From Salmonella enterica subsp. enterica serovar Choleraesuis (GTDB taxonomy: Bacteria > Pseudomonadota > Gammaproteobacteria > Enterobacterales > Enterobacteriaceae), in contig AP025685.1 in assembly GCA_022846635.1 (NCBI GenBank), positions 2,170,001 to 2,234,000 on the forward strand: a DNA stretch of 64,000 nt. Reading direction: 5' to 3'. Of this stretch, positions 17,532 to 26,343 are shown one piece after another. The notes beneath the pieces were generated by a model. The model was given only the letters and a program-made list of their open reading frames with translations. It searched no databases and was not told where the DNA came from. The translations under genes and the position numbers were made by a program. Numbering within the stretch: the first letter of the stretch is position 1; each line of letters begins with the position of its first letter.

Positions 17532-18976
17532 TGAACCTTATCAACCAGTTTACCGACCGCTGGATAGAACAACACCGCGCCATTTTTACTCAGTTAAGCG
17601 ATGCCATCTGGGATAATCCGGAGACGCGTTTTGAGGAGCACTTCTCCTCGACACTGCTGGCCGATGCCCTCGAACAGCACGGTTTTGAAGTCCAGCGCGG
17701 CATCGGAGGCATTGATACCGCTTTTAGCGCCAGCTATGGCCAGGGGAAACCGGTTATCGCCCTGCTCGGTGAGTTCGATGCCCTCGCCGGTTTAAGCCAG
17801 AAGGCCGGCTGCGCCACGCCCCAGGCGCTGGTGGAAAATGGTCATGGCCATGGCTGCGGCCACAACCTGCTGGGCACCGCGGCGCTGGCGGCGGCGCTGG
17901 CGGTTAAAGCCTGGCTTATAGACCATCCGCAGGCCGGTACCGTTCGCTTTTATGGCTGCCCTGGTGAAGAAGGTGGCTCAGGTAAAACCTTTATGGTGCG
18001 CGAGGGGCTATTTGCCGACGTAGATGCGGCGCTGACCTGGCATCCGGAAGGTTTTGCCGGCATGTTTAACAATGCCACCCTGGCCAATATTCAGGTGGCA
18101 TTTCATTTCAAGGGCGTGGCGGCGCATGCGGCCAACTCCCCTCATCTTGGGCGCAGCGCGCTGGATGCCGTCACGCTGATGAATACCGGCGCTAACTTTC
18201 TGCGCGAGCATATTGTTCAGGATGCGCGGCTGCACTACGCGGTGACCAATACCGGCGGCAGCTCTCCTAATGTGGTTCAGGCCGATGCGGAGGTACTGTA
18301 CCTGATTCGCGCCCCCCAGCTTTATCAGGCGCAGGATATCTACGAACGGGTGTGTAATGTTGCCCGCGGCGCGGCGCTGATGACCGATACCACCATGAGT
18401 ATTCGTTTTGAGAAGGCCTGCTCCAATTACGTACCGAACCGCGCTCTGGAGCGGGTGATGTACGGCCATTTACAGGCGTTTGGCGTACCGGAATATACGC
18501 CACAGGAGTGGGAGTTTGCCGGGCAAATTCGCGCCACCCTCACCCCGGACGATCTGCGTAACTCCCAGGATAATATCGCACGAACCGGAGGAACCGCGGG
18601 CCGCGCCTGGGCAAACAATCTGGGGCCTGAGCCGCTAACCCGCGAGGTTGCGCCTTATGCCGAAAACGATGCGCTGATGTATGGCTCAACCGACGTCGGC
18701 GACGTTAGCTGGGTCACGCCGGTGGCCCAGTGTTTCTCCCCTTGCTTTGCTCAGGGCACGCCGCTGCACACCTGGCAATTGGTGGCGCAGGGACGAACCT
18801 CGCTGGGTCACAAAGGGATGCTGCTGGCGGCAAAAACTATCGCCGCCAGCACCCTGTCGCTGTTACTTGAGCCAGAGTTACTGGCCGCCGCGCGCGAAGA
18901 GTTCGCCCGCCAGCGCGAAACCGAACCTTATCACTGCCCGATACCGGCGGGAGTCGTTCCGGCAAAACTACGCTAA
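17528..18976 (+). CDS. abgB: p-Aminobenzoyl-glutamate hydrolase subunit B
   Basis: A 482-residue M20-family peptidase subunit, matching the E. coli AbgB length (481). It partners AbgA in the heterodimeric hydrolase. GHGHGCGHNLLG, EEGGSGKTFMV, LTWHPEG and TSLGHKGM carry the metal-binding or active-site residues. It starts with ATGATG at 17528; the first overlaps the abgA stop, indicating translational coupling. A strong hairpin lies after the stop, before abgT. Confidence 0.93.
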   Translation: MMNLINQFTDRWIEQHRAIFTQLSDAIWDNPETRFEEHFSSTLLADALEQHGFEVQRGIGGIDTAFSASYGQGKPVIALLGEFDALAGLSQKAGCATPQALVENGHGHGCGHNLLGTAALAAALAVKAWLIDHPQAGTVRFYGCPGEEGGSGKTFMVREGLFADVDAALTWHPEGFAGMFNNATLANIQVAFHFKGVAAHAANSPHLGRSALDAVTLMNTGANFLREHIVQDARLHYAVTNTGGSSPNVVQADAEVLYLIRAPQLYQAQDIYERVCNVARGAALMTDTTMSIRFEKACSNYVPNRALERVMYGHLQAFGVPEYTPQEWEFAGQIRATLTPDDLRNSQDNIARTGGTAGRAWANNLGPEPLTREVAPYAENDALMYGSTDVGDVSWVTPVAQCFSPCFAQGTPLHTWQLVAQGRTSLGHKGMLLAAKTIAASTLSLLLEPELLAAAREEFARQRETEPYHCPIPAGVVPAKLR

Positions 18977-18985
18977 AACCACGCG

Positions 18986-19010
18986 CGGCCTGCGCCGTTC
19001 CCGCAGGCCG
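18986..19010 (+). terminator. Intercistronic hairpin between abgB and abgT
   Basis: CGGCCTGCG (18986-18994) pairs perfectly with CGCAGGCCG (19002-19010) around a seven-base loop. There is no T-run, so it is more likely an mRNA stabiliser or attenuating element than a full terminator. Confidence 0.6.
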
Positions 19011-19052
19011 TAACACAATAATAATTAACCACAACAATACCTGGAGTTCCCC

Positions 19053-20579
19053 ATGAGTGAGGTATCCACCCGCTATAAAAATCCGGGCAAGCTGTTTTAC
19101 TGGATAGAACGCATTGGCAATAAAATTCCCAATCCGTTTTTGCTTTTTGTTTATCTGATTGTCGTACTGATGGTCGCCACGGCGCTACTGTCGTGGCTTG
19201 AGGTTTCAGTCCCCAATCCCACGAATGGACAGCCTATTGGCGTAAAAAACCTGCTAAGCGCCGAAGGTATTCAGTGGCTGCTGCCGTCAATTATTAAAAA
19301 CTTTAGTGGCTTTGCTCCGCTTGGTTCAATACTGGCGCTGATGCTGGGCGCCGGCCTGGCGGAAAGAGTCGGGCTATTACAGGCGCTGATGAATAAAATG
19401 GCCTCATTTGTCAGCGCCCGTTTTGCCAGCTACATGGTGCTGTTTATCGCCTTCTTTAGCCATATTTCCTCCGACGCCGCGCTGGTGGTCATGCCGCCGT
19501 TGGGTGCGCTGATGTTTATCGCCGTTGGCCGCCACCCGATAGCCGGGCTGCTGGCCGCCATTGCCGGTGTGGCATCAGGTTTTACCGCCAATCTGCTTAT
19601 CGTCACCACGGATGTGCTGCTTTCTGGGATCAGCACCGAAGCGGCGAAGGCAATCGATCCGGCGTTAACGGTGAACGTTATTGATAACTGGTTTTTTATG
19701 GCAACTTCGGTGGTGGTGCTGACGCTGGCCGGTGGCCTGCTGACCGATAAGTTTATTGAACCCAGGCTTCCAAAGTGGAACGGCGGTAGCGAAGAACGGC
19801 TGGAGGCTTTGACGCCGCTGCAAAATCGCGGCCTGCGTCTGAGCGGGGTGGCGGGTCTTATCTTTATCGCTCTGGTGGCGCTGCTGGTGGTGCCAGAAGG
19901 CGCTATCCTGCGCGATCCGCAGCATGGTACGCTGATCCCCTCGCCATTTATTAAAGGCATCGTGCCGCTGATTATTCTGTTTTTATTTGTCGTGGCAGTG
20001 ACCTATGGGGTGGTGACCCGTCAGATTCGCCGCCCGGACGATCTGCCGGCATTACTGACTGAACCAATGAAAAGTATGGCTGGATTTATCGTGATGGTAT
20101 TTCCGCTGGCTCAATTCGTGGCGATGTTTAACTGGAGCAACATGGGCAAATTTATGGCCATTGCGCTCACCGATGGGCTGGAGCATTTCGGCATGAGCGG
20201 CGCGCCCGCCTTTATCGGCCTGATGTTTTTATCGGCGTTTTTATGCATGTTTATCGCCAGCGGCTCAGCCATATGGTCCATTCTGGCCCCGATTTTTGTG
20301 CCGATGTTTATGCTGCTCGACTTCCACCCGGCCTTCGCGCAAATGGTGTTTCGCATCGCCGACTCAGCGGTTCTGCCGCTGGCACCGATGTCACCGTTTC
20401 TGCCGCTGTTTCTCGGCTTCTTACAGCGCTACCGTAAAGATGCCCAGCTCGGTACCTATTACACGCTAATATTGCCCTATCCGCTGCTGTTTTTTACCGT
20501 ATGGATTGCACTGCTGCTAGTGTGGTACGCGCTGGGGCTGCCGATAGGCCCCGGCGTCTGGCCACAGCTGGCGGGGTAG
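19053..20579 (+). CDS. abgT: p-Aminobenzoyl-glutamate transporter
   Basis: A 508-residue inner-membrane protein, exactly the E. coli AbgT length. It has many hydrophobic segments and two re-entrant-like regions typical of the AbgT family; SHISSDAALVVMPPLGALMF and the later SAIWSILAPIFVPMFML are well-conserved-looking. It imports p-aminobenzoyl-glutamate for AbgAB (some AbgT family members export sulfonamides). CTGGAG precedes the ATG. It is the last gene of the abg operon; a hairpin follows. Confidence 0.93.
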   Translation: MSEVSTRYKNPGKLFYWIERIGNKIPNPFLLFVYLIVVLMVATALLSWLEVSVPNPTNGQPIGVKNLLSAEGIQWLLPSIIKNFSGFAPLGSILALMLGAGLAERVGLLQALMNKMASFVSARFASYMVLFIAFFSHISSDAALVVMPPLGALMFIAVGRHPIAGLLAAIAGVASGFTANLLIVTTDVLLSGISTEAAKAIDPALTVNVIDNWFFMATSVVVLTLAGGLLTDKFIEPRLPKWNGGSEERLEALTPLQNRGLRLSGVAGLIFIALVALLVVPEGAILRDPQHGTLIPSPFIKGIVPLIILFLFVVAVTYGVVTRQIRRPDDLPALLTEPMKSMAGFIVMVFPLAQFVAMFNWSNMGKFMAIALTDGLEHFGMSGAPAFIGLMFLSAFLCMFIASGSAIWSILAPIFVPMFMLLDFHPAFAQMVFRIADSAVLPLAPMSPFLPLFLGFLQRYRKDAQLGTYYTLILPYPLLFFTVWIALLLVWYALGLPIGPGVWPQLAG

Positions 20580-20638
20580 ATTGCGGTGGTTCCCATGTGG
20601 AGACAACCCGAAGCGAGACGTGAGACAGATTTGAATAA

Positions 20639-20670
20639 CTCACTCTCCCCGCCTGGGCGGGAAGAGTGAG
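20639..20670. terminator. Hairpin between abgT and methyltransferase gene
   Basis: CTCACTCT (20639-20646) pairs with AGAGTGAG (20663-20670), and CCCGCC with GGCGGG inside, with one mismatch. No T-run follows on either strand, so termination would be weak or Rho-assisted. Confidence 0.55.
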
Positions 20671-20701
20671 CCGGTATCACCTGCCGTCACATATACAAAA
20701 A

Positions 20702-21436
20702 CTACAGCGGCCTGCGGGCCGCTATCAACACCAGCATGGGGCGCTCGGCCTCTTCTGCCAGCACGGGAAGCTCGGCGATTTGCCCGGCAGTCGGCCCCCA
20801 CTCATTGACACCCGTTATCTCAAAACCCGCGCTGATTAGCGCATTCAGGGTCGTGCCGAGCGTGCGGTGATACTTAATCACCCCAGGAGCAAGCCAGTCG
20901 CTGATTCGCTGCCCTTGCTGCTGATATTCACTCACGCCCCAGTAACGCTTCCCCTGGTCATCGGTCAGCCAGCCCTGACGGCTGGAACAGGTGAAGATAG
21001 GGTGTTCCGTCGAAAACACCAGCGAACCACCCGGTGTCAAAGCGCGAAATAGCTGCTGAAATAACGTATCGACCTCAGCCAGATAGTGAAACGCCAGCGA
21101 ACTATAGGCCAGGTCAAAACTGTTGGGATCGAGGCTGAGTGAGCTTAAATCTGCGCGCTGATAATGAATATCCGCGTCATCGGTCATCTGCCGCGCCCGC
21201 TCCAGCATCTTCTCTGAAAGATCCAACCCCAGCGCCATTGCGGCACCCTGCTCCCGCGCATAGCGGCAAAACCAGCCGTAGCCACAGCCTAGATCGATAA
21301 TTCGTTTCGCGGCTAAATCCGGCAGCATTGCGGCCATGGCCGGCCATTCGGGGGCACCGTCCAGCCCAAAACGCTGACGCGGAAGCTGCGCGTAACCGGC
21401 GAAAAATGCCGGATCGTCATAAATATTCTGTCCCAT
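20702..21436 (-). CDS. Class I SAM-dependent methyltransferase
   Basis: A 244-residue methyltransferase. Motif I (IIDLGCGYGWFCRYAREQGA, from about residue 46) binds S-adenosylmethionine; an acidic GLDLSEKML follows, then QRADLSSL and FDLAYSSLAFHYL (motifs II and III). The C-terminal third (TEHPIFTC, GVSEYQQQGQR, KYHRTLGTTLNAL) matches small-molecule methyltransferases of the UbiE/Methyltransf_11 type. The acceptor is unknown. It converges with abgT. Confidence 0.85.
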   Translation of the reverse strand: MGQNIYDDPAFFAGYAQLPRQRFGLDGAPEWPAMAAMLPDLAAKRIIDLGCGYGWFCRYAREQGAAMALGLDLSEKMLERARQMTDDADIHYQRADLSSLSLDPNSFDLAYSSLAFHYLAEVDTLFQQLFRALTPGGSLVFSTEHPIFTCSSRQGWLTDDQGKRYWGVSEYQQQGQRISDWLAPGVIKYHRTLGTTLNALISAGFEITGVNEWGPTAGQIAELPVLAEEAERPMLVLIAARRPL

Positions 21437-21482
21437 TCTATTTCCTTATCCCGAGCGGCATATTCCCGGACGTTGATTCCTC

Positions 21483-21832
21483 TTACTTAGCCCGTACGCT
21501 GGCAATTGTTGACGTTTTACGGGTGATATAAACACTGTCCGCCGGGATATCTTTATTAACGAACGCCATTGCACCAATCGTCACGTTGTCGCCAATGGTA
21601 ATCGGGCCTATCAGGCAAGAGTTAGCCCCAATATCTACATTATCGCCAATGGTGATGACCGCGTCATCGGCCATACCTATGATACTGCCAATAGTGGAAT
21701 TCTGGCGGATGGTAAAGCCAGAACCGATCCGAGCGCGCTCAGCAATCTGCGCCATGAAAACTTGTCTTTGCGGATAACCTCAATCCGCCAGAACTCTTTA
21801 AGATCTTTAGCGTTGCTAGAGAAAACAAACAT
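21483..21832 (-). pseudogene. Decayed serine/sugar acetyltransferase (hexapeptide-repeat) remnant
   Basis: Two overlapping minus-strand frames look like parts of one acetyltransferase. The first (ATG 21832 to stop at 21677, 51 codons) begins MFVFSSNAKDLKEFWRIEVI, like an N-terminal helical domain. The second (ATG 21755 to 21483, 90 residues) is a left-handed beta-helix end with hexapeptide repeats (ITIGDNVDIGANSCLIGP, ITIGDNVTIGAMAFVNKDIP), as in CysE-like polysaccharide acetyltransferases. A normal protein of this type is about 170-200 residues with continuous frame. Here the middle is missing and the frame is shifted, suggesting internal deletion. The 90-residue part could still be expressed, but lacks much of the active site. 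Confidence 0.6.
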
Positions 21833-21854
21833 CAGGCAAGTTAACAGTTTAATT

Positions 21855-21950
21855 TTATCTCTCCCTGAAATACGCCCCAGCGGCAGCTACTGCCGCAGCC
21901 CCGGTTGCTATGGCAATTACGGCCATAAAAACTATCATTTCAGTCGTCAT
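21855..21950 (-). CDS. Candidate small membrane protein, 31 residues
   Basis: An ATG at 21950 opens a 31-codon frame ending TAA at 21855. The product starts MTTEMIVFMAVIAIATG, continues Ala/Val-rich, and ends AYFRER: one membrane helix with a positive C-terminal tail, typical of bacterial small membrane proteins. A TATAAT on the minus strand (21969-21964) lies only 14 bases before the start, so the transcript would be nearly leaderless, and there is no ribosome site. This weakens the case. It lies between the decayed acetyltransferase and catalase. Function unknown. Confidence 0.35.
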   Translation of the reverse strand: MTTEMIVFMAVIAIATGAAAVAAAGAYFRER

Positions 21951-21974
21951 ATTTGTAATGATAATTATACAAAT
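21951..21974. promoter_or_regulatory. AT-rich palindrome, possible Fur-like site
   Basis: ATTTGTA (21951-21957) is inverted as TACAAAT (21968-21974). The core TAATGATAATTATA shares ten consecutive bases with one arm of the Fur consensus. It lies immediately before the 31-residue frame and about 180 bases before the catalase gene. Resemblance is partial; treat as a lead. Confidence 0.3.
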
Positions 21975-22150
21975 GTTACCAACATTGCTCACAAGACATC
22001 AAATAGACCGGCTTTCTGGTAAGCCAACTGTTACCAGGCTCTTAAAACGGCCCGTATCCTCAATCCATTATTGCCCCTTCCCCTGCAAAACAGCGATACC
22101 AGGCTAACCTTTAACCATAAATTTCTACAACAAGGTCTGGAGAGACTGTG

Positions 22151-23620
22151 ATGAGCGATGAAAAGCGTAAACCTACGACGACCGATGCTGGCATTCCCGT
22201 CGCCAGCGATGAGCATTCATTATCCATCGGCCCGGACGGTCCATTACTGCTGCACGATCACTACCTGATTGAGCAGATGGCGAATTTTAACCGGGAGCGC
22301 ATTCCTGAGCGCCAGCCTCACGCTAAAGGCAGCGGTGCGTTTGGCCATTTTCAGGTGACTGAAGATATCAGCCGTTATACCAAGGCAGCTCTGTTTCAGC
22401 CGGGGGTGAAAACCGATGTGGTGATGCGCTTCTCCACGGTGGCCGGTGAGCGCGGCAGTCCGGATACCTGGCGCGACCCGCGCGGCTTCTCAATTAAGTT
22501 CTACACCACCGAAGGTAATTACGACATGGTGGGTAATAACACCCCGGTGTTCTTTATCCGCGACCCGATGAAATTCCAGCACTTTATTCGCTCTCAGAAG
22601 CGCCGCGCCGACAATAATCTGCGCGATCATGATATGCAGTGGGATTTCTGGACACTGTCGCCAGAATCATCGCACCAGGTGACCTGGCTGATGGGCGACC
22701 GGGGTATTCCTAAAACCTGGCGCCATATGGATGGTTTTTCCAGCCACACCTATATGTGGGTCAACGCCTCCGGTGAGAAGTTCTGGGTGAAATACCACTT
22801 CAAAACCGATCAGGGCATTGAGTTCCTGACTCAAGAAGAGGCCGATACCCTGGCAGGCCAGGACAGCGATTACCATATGCGCGATTTGTACCAGTCTATC
22901 GCTCAGGGTAATCATCCAAGCTGGACGTTATACATGCAGATAATGCCGTTTGCCGAAGCCGAGACCTACCGGTTTAACCCGTTCGATCTTACCAAAGTCT
23001 GGCCGCATGCCGATTATCCGTTAATCAAGGTCGGTAAGCTGACGCTGGACACCAACCCAACCGATAACCATGCCCAAATTGAGCAGGCGGCATTTGAACC
23101 CAATAACCTGGTTCCGGGTATCGGTATCAGCCCGGATAAGATGCTGATTGGACGCGTATTCTCCTATGCCGATGCTCACCGCGCCCGGCTGGGGGTTAAC
23201 TATAAACAGATCCCAGTCAACTCACCGCGCTCGCCGGTACACAGCTATAGCAAAGACGGCGCAATGCGTATTCACAACGTGCAGGACCCGGTTTATGCGC
23301 CGAACTCCAAAGGCGGCCCGGCGGCAGATGCCGACCGTTATCCTAACGATACCGGCTGGTCGGCTAACGGTGAGATGGTGCGCGCGCCTTATAGCCTGCG
23401 GCGGGATGATGACGACTTCGGCCAGGCCAATACGCTCATTAATAAGGTGATGGATGATGCGGCTCGTGAACGGCTGGTCAATAATGTGTCCGGCCACCTG
23501 CTGGCAGGTGTTGAAGAGCCGGTGCTGTCGCGCGCCTTCGAGTACTGGCGCAATATTGATAAAGCCATAGGCGATAGGATTGCCCAAAAGGTTACCGGCG
23601 CCCGCAGCCAGAAACCATAA
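22151..23620 (+). CDS. Monofunctional haem catalase (small-subunit, clade 3 type)
   Basis: A 489-residue catalase, the usual small-subunit length, converting hydrogen peroxide to water and oxygen. Catalytic His57 is in [11 protein letters not shown], the catalytic Asn in [14 protein letters not shown] (residues 129-130), and the haem-ligand Tyr339 in [16 protein letters not shown]-terminal large-subunit domain is absent. GTCTGGAGAG lies before ATG 22151; a GTG three bases earlier is an alternative. It resembles KatA of other proteobacteria and differs in size from E. coli KatE (hydroperoxidase II) and in family from KatG. Single gene with its own terminator; no regulator is adjacent. Confidence 0.95.
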   Translation: MSDEKRKPTTTDAGIPVASDEHSLSIGPDGPLLLHDHYLIEQMANFNRERIPERQPHAKGSGAFGHFQVTEDISRYTKAALFQPGVKTDVVMRFSTVAGERGSPDTWRDPRGFSIKFYTTEGNYDMVGNNTPVFFIRDPMKFQHFIRSQKRRADNNLRDHDMQWDFWTLSPESSHQVTWLMGDRGIPKTWRHMDGFSSHTYMWVNASGEKFWVKYHFKTDQGIEFLTQEEADTLAGQDSDYHMRDLYQSIAQGNHPSWTLYMQIMPFAEAETYRFNPFDLTKVWPHADYPLIKVGKLTLDTNPTDNHAQIEQAAFEPNNLVPGIGISPDKMLIGRVFSYADAHRARLGVNYKQIPVNSPRSPVHSYSKDGAMRIHNVQDPVYAPNSKGGPAADADRYPNDTGWSANGEMVRAPYSLRRDDDDFGQANTLINKVMDDAARERLVNNVSGHLLAGVEEPVLSRAFEYWRNIDKAIGDRIAQKVTGARSQKP

Positions 23621-23626
23621 TCACTC

Positions 23627-23653
23627 AACCAGCCCTCCGGGGCTGGTTTTTCT
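23627..23653 (+). terminator. Rho-independent terminator after catalase
   Basis: AACCAGCC (23627-23634) pairs with GGCTGGTT (23641-23648), followed by TTTTCTT. Confidence 0.88.
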
Positions 23654-23704
23654 TATGCTCCCAGATATTTCACCTGAAAACAGCACGCGCCTGCGCGCTA
23701 ATCG

Positions 23705-24502
23705 TCATTCCTGAGCCTCTGATAACGGCTCTCCCGCCAGGGTTAATGCCAGCCCCTGCGCTTCCAGCAGCGCCCGCTTCTCCGGGCTGAGCGAAGCCGG
23801 GATAACCAGTCGGGTTAGCTCCTGACAAGAAGTGACAATGTAACGCGAAACGGTCATGATTTTGCTGGCTGTCAGCGCCACCACAATCTCACTACTGCGT
23901 TGCGCCACCATTCTCTTAAACGCCGCATCTTCATAATCATTAACGCTTAAGCCCTCTTCACTATCCAGGCCGCAGCCGCCGAGAAAACAGAGGTCGAAAT
24001 GAAAACCGCTGAGCTGTTGCTGCGGCTCGCCGCCTAGGACGGCGGCGGTTGCCGGGTGAATGCGCCCACCGAGAATAATCACTTCACAGCCGCGCCGCCC
24101 CATGGCGGCAACCGCAATTTCCGGCGCATTAGTCACGATAGTAAGGCCACTATCCGCCGGGAGCCGCTGAGCCAGCGCCAGGTTTGTGGTGCCTGCATCA
24201 ATAAATATTACGCTACCCGGTTTAATGAGCGGCAGACAGGCTTCGGCCAGCTGCGATTTTTGCTGTGACTCCACATTACGCCGCGTTTCAAACTCTCCGG
24301 CCTGAGTCAGGGTGCTAACCGCCCCGCCGTAAACCCTTTTACAGACACCTTCCCGCGCCAGTTCCTGTAAATCACGACGAATAGTATGCTCAGAGACCTG
24401 CAATATTTCGGCAAGGCTGGCGCAAACCACTCGCCCCTCGGCCAGCAGCAACTGACGGATTCGGGTTTGCCGCTGCTCGGGAAAAGCTGCATAATCGAGC
24501 AT
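23705..24502 (-). CDS. DeoR/GlpR family transcriptional regulator
   Basis: A 265-residue DeoR-type repressor. The N-terminal helix-turn-helix is at residues 10-62 (VCASLAEILQVSEHTIRRDLQELAREGVCKRVYGGA). The C-terminal sugar-phosphate-isomerase-like sensor has FIDAGTTNLALAQ, TNAPEIA and LGGxxxxxTAAVLGG. Such proteins sense phosphorylated sugars. It is divergent from an MFS transporter gene across about 100 bases with inverted repeats, so it probably represses that transporter. Ligand unknown. Confidence 0.88.
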   Translation of the reverse strand: MLDYAAFPEQRQTRIRQLLLAEGRVVCASLAEILQVSEHTIRRDLQELAREGVCKRVYGGAVSTLTQAGEFETRRNVESQQKSQLAEACLPLIKPGSVIFIDAGTTNLALAQRLPADSGLTIVTNAPEIAVAAMGRRGCEVIILGGRIHPATAAVLGGEPQQQLSGFHFDLCFLGGCGLDSEEGLSVNDYEDAAFKRMVAQRSSEIVVALTASKIMTVSRYIVTSCQELTRLVIPASLSPEKRALLEAQGLALTLAGEPLSEAQE

Positions 24503-24555
24503 AAATACTCCGCATAATAATTATAAATTCTCAATAACGAGCATAGTCAATGCTC
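24497..24555. promoter_or_regulatory. Candidate operators between DeoR and MFS genes
   Basis: GAGCATAGTCAATGCTC (24539-24555) is a perfect inverted repeat with six-base arms. GAGCATAAATACTC (24497-24510) at the start of the DeoR gene shares GAGCATA and partial symmetry. The pair could bind the DeoR-type regulator; this is inferred from position and symmetry only. Confidence 0.45.
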
Positions 24556-24603
24556 CCGGCCCGCTTGTCAATCTGAGCCGCGATGTTCAACAGGAACCTG
24601 ACC

Positions 24604-25761
24604 ATGACTGAGATATCTGAAAACACTGCCTCTATTGTTAACCCGCGCTATAGCCAACACGCCACCAGAGTGATGTTTTTTATTGCCGGTTTCGCCACTG
24701 CCGCCTGGGCCGCTCTGGTACCGTTTGCCCGCCTAAATACCGGGGTAAACGATGGGACTCTCGGGCTGTTGCTGCTGTTTTTAGGCGGCGGCGCGCTTAT
24801 CGCTATGCCTTTAACCGGGATCATCACCGCCCGCTTAGGCTGCCGCCGGGTACTGCTGGTATCCACGCTATTATTCTGCCTGATGCTGCCGGTGCTTTCG
24901 GTCACCGGCTCCGTTTGGCTGCTGGCGCTGGCGCTGCTTCTGTTTGGCGTGGGGATTGGCGTTACCGACTGCGCGATGAATATTCAGGCCATTTTGGTCG
25001 AAAAAGATTCTGGCCGGGCGATGATGTCTGGGTTTCACGGTTTTTACAGCGTCGGCGGGATTGCCGGGGCGGGGGTAATGAGCGCACTGATGGCACCAGG
25101 GCTGTCGCCTCTCACCTCCACGCTCATTGTCTGCGTAATGGTGGTGGCCATGCTGCTGGCCGCCGCGGCGGGATTACTGCCGTTTTCCGATAAAAGCAGC
25201 GGCCCGGCTTTTGCCATACCGCGCGGGGCTGTGCTGGTTATCGGCGCTATCTGTTTTGTATCTTTTCTGGCCGAAGGCACGGTGCTGGACTGGAGCGCTA
25301 TTTATCTGACTGAAGCTAAAAACTTGCCAGCCACGATGGGAGGTCTCGGCTTTGCCTGCTTCTCCGTCACCATGACGCTGGGCCGCCTGACCGGGGATAA
25401 AGTGGTCGCCCGTTTTGGACCGCGCCGGGTAGTGCTTATCGGTGCGCTCATTGCGGCCTGTGGTTTTGTCTGCACCATTGCCAGCTCCAGCGCTGTTCTC
25501 ACCTTGATTGGATATTTATTGATTGGGGCGGGCTGCGCCAATATTGTACCGGTCATGTTCTCCGCCGCTGGCCGCCAGGCGAATATGCCTGCCGCGGTGG
25601 CGGTTCCGGCGGTAACCACCCTCGGTTATCTGGGCGTACTGGCGGGGCCTGCGGCGATTGGTTTTGTCGCCCATCACGCGTCGCTGGACAGCGCATTTTT
25701 AATCGTAATTGTACTGGTGCTGATTGCTGCCCGCGCCAGCGGACGGGTGCGGATGAGTTAG
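24604..25761 (+). CDS. MFS transporter (YbjJ-like)
   Basis: A 385-residue inner-membrane major-facilitator protein with about twelve hydrophobic segments. GGALIAMPLTGIITARLGCRRVL is the loop 2-3 motif, and CAMNIQAILVEKDSGRAMMSGFHGFYSVGGIAGAG resembles the YbjJ/fucose-permease-like branch. I chose ATG 24604, preceded by AGGAAC; an ATG 21 bases upstream is possible. With a divergent DeoR-type regulator the substrate is plausibly a sugar or sugar derivative, but no catabolic enzymes are adjacent. It converges on osmC across a strong hairpin. Confidence 0.85.
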   Translation: MTEISENTASIVNPRYSQHATRVMFFIAGFATAAWAALVPFARLNTGVNDGTLGLLLLFLGGGALIAMPLTGIITARLGCRRVLLVSTLLFCLMLPVLSVTGSVWLLALALLLFGVGIGVTDCAMNIQAILVEKDSGRAMMSGFHGFYSVGGIAGAGVMSALMAPGLSPLTSTLIVCVMVVAMLLAAAAGLLPFSDKSSGPAFAIPRGAVLVIGAICFVSFLAEGTVLDWSAIYLTEAKNLPATMGGLGFACFSVTMTLGRLTGDKVVARFGPRRVVLIGALIAACGFVCTIASSSAVLTLIGYLLIGAGCANIVPVMFSAAGRQANMPAAVAVPAVTTLGYLGVLAGPAAIGFVAHHASLDSAFLIVIVLVLIAARASGRVRMS

Positions 25762-25780
25762 TCCGGCCTTAAAATAGTTA

Positions 25781-25809
25781 CGCCACCGTGCTACGAAAGC
25801 ACGGTGGCG
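25781..25809. terminator. Perfect 12-bp hairpin between MFS gene and osmC
   Basis: CGCCACCGTGCT (25781-25792) pairs fully with AGCACGGTGGCG (25798-25809) around a five-base loop. No T-run follows. It separates two convergent genes and may act as a bidirectional RNA stabiliser or Rho-assisted terminator. Confidence 0.55.
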
Positions 25810-25841
25810 CACATCGAGAATTAAGGCTTATGCCCCGGCGG

Positions 25842-26270
25842 TCAATTCAGGGTGTAATCCAGCGTAATTTCCGCCTTCATCAGCTGAGAAACCGGGCACC
25901 CGGCTTTTGCTTTTTTGATAATGGTGTCAAATTCGCCGCTGTCGATTTCGGGCACTTTCACTTTACTGGTCAGCGCTACTTTGGTGATAGCAAAGCCATC
26001 GCCCACTTTATCCAGCGACACATCGGCCACGGTGTCGATGCTTTCGGCCTTGTGACCCGCCTCACCCAGCATTAATGATAATGCCATTGAAAAACAGGCC
26101 GCATGGGCCGCGCCAATTAGCTCTTCCGGGTTAGTCCCGGCGGCTCCCTCAAAACGAGTATTAAAGCCGTATGGCTGTTGTTTTAGCGCGCCACTTTCGG
26201 TGGAAACGGTTCCTTTACCACGTTTGATGTCGCCTTCCCAATGTGCCGAACCTTTTTTATGAATGGTCAT
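25842..26270 (-). CDS. osmC: Peroxiredoxin OsmC
   Basis: A 142-residue OsmC, nearly the E. coli protein (143) with the same MTIHKKG start and most of the sequence recognisable. It reduces organic hydroperoxides through Cys59 (AAHAACFSMAL) and Cys125 (KAGCPVSQL). It is cytoplasmic and acts as a homodimer. In E. coli it is induced by osmotic stress and stationary phase; I did not identify its promoter here. Confidence 0.96.
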   Translation of the reverse strand: MTIHKKGSAHWEGDIKRGKGTVSTESGALKQQPYGFNTRFEGAAGTNPEELIGAAHAACFSMALSLMLGEAGHKAESIDTVADVSLDKVGDGFAITKVALTSKVKVPEIDSGEFDTIIKKAKAGCPVSQLMKAEITLDYTLN

Positions 26271-26343
26271 TCCAGTCCTCCAGATTAAAGGTGAACCCTA
26301 AGTATAGAAGAGTGTGACGCCTATCAAGGGTGCCTCGATGCGA

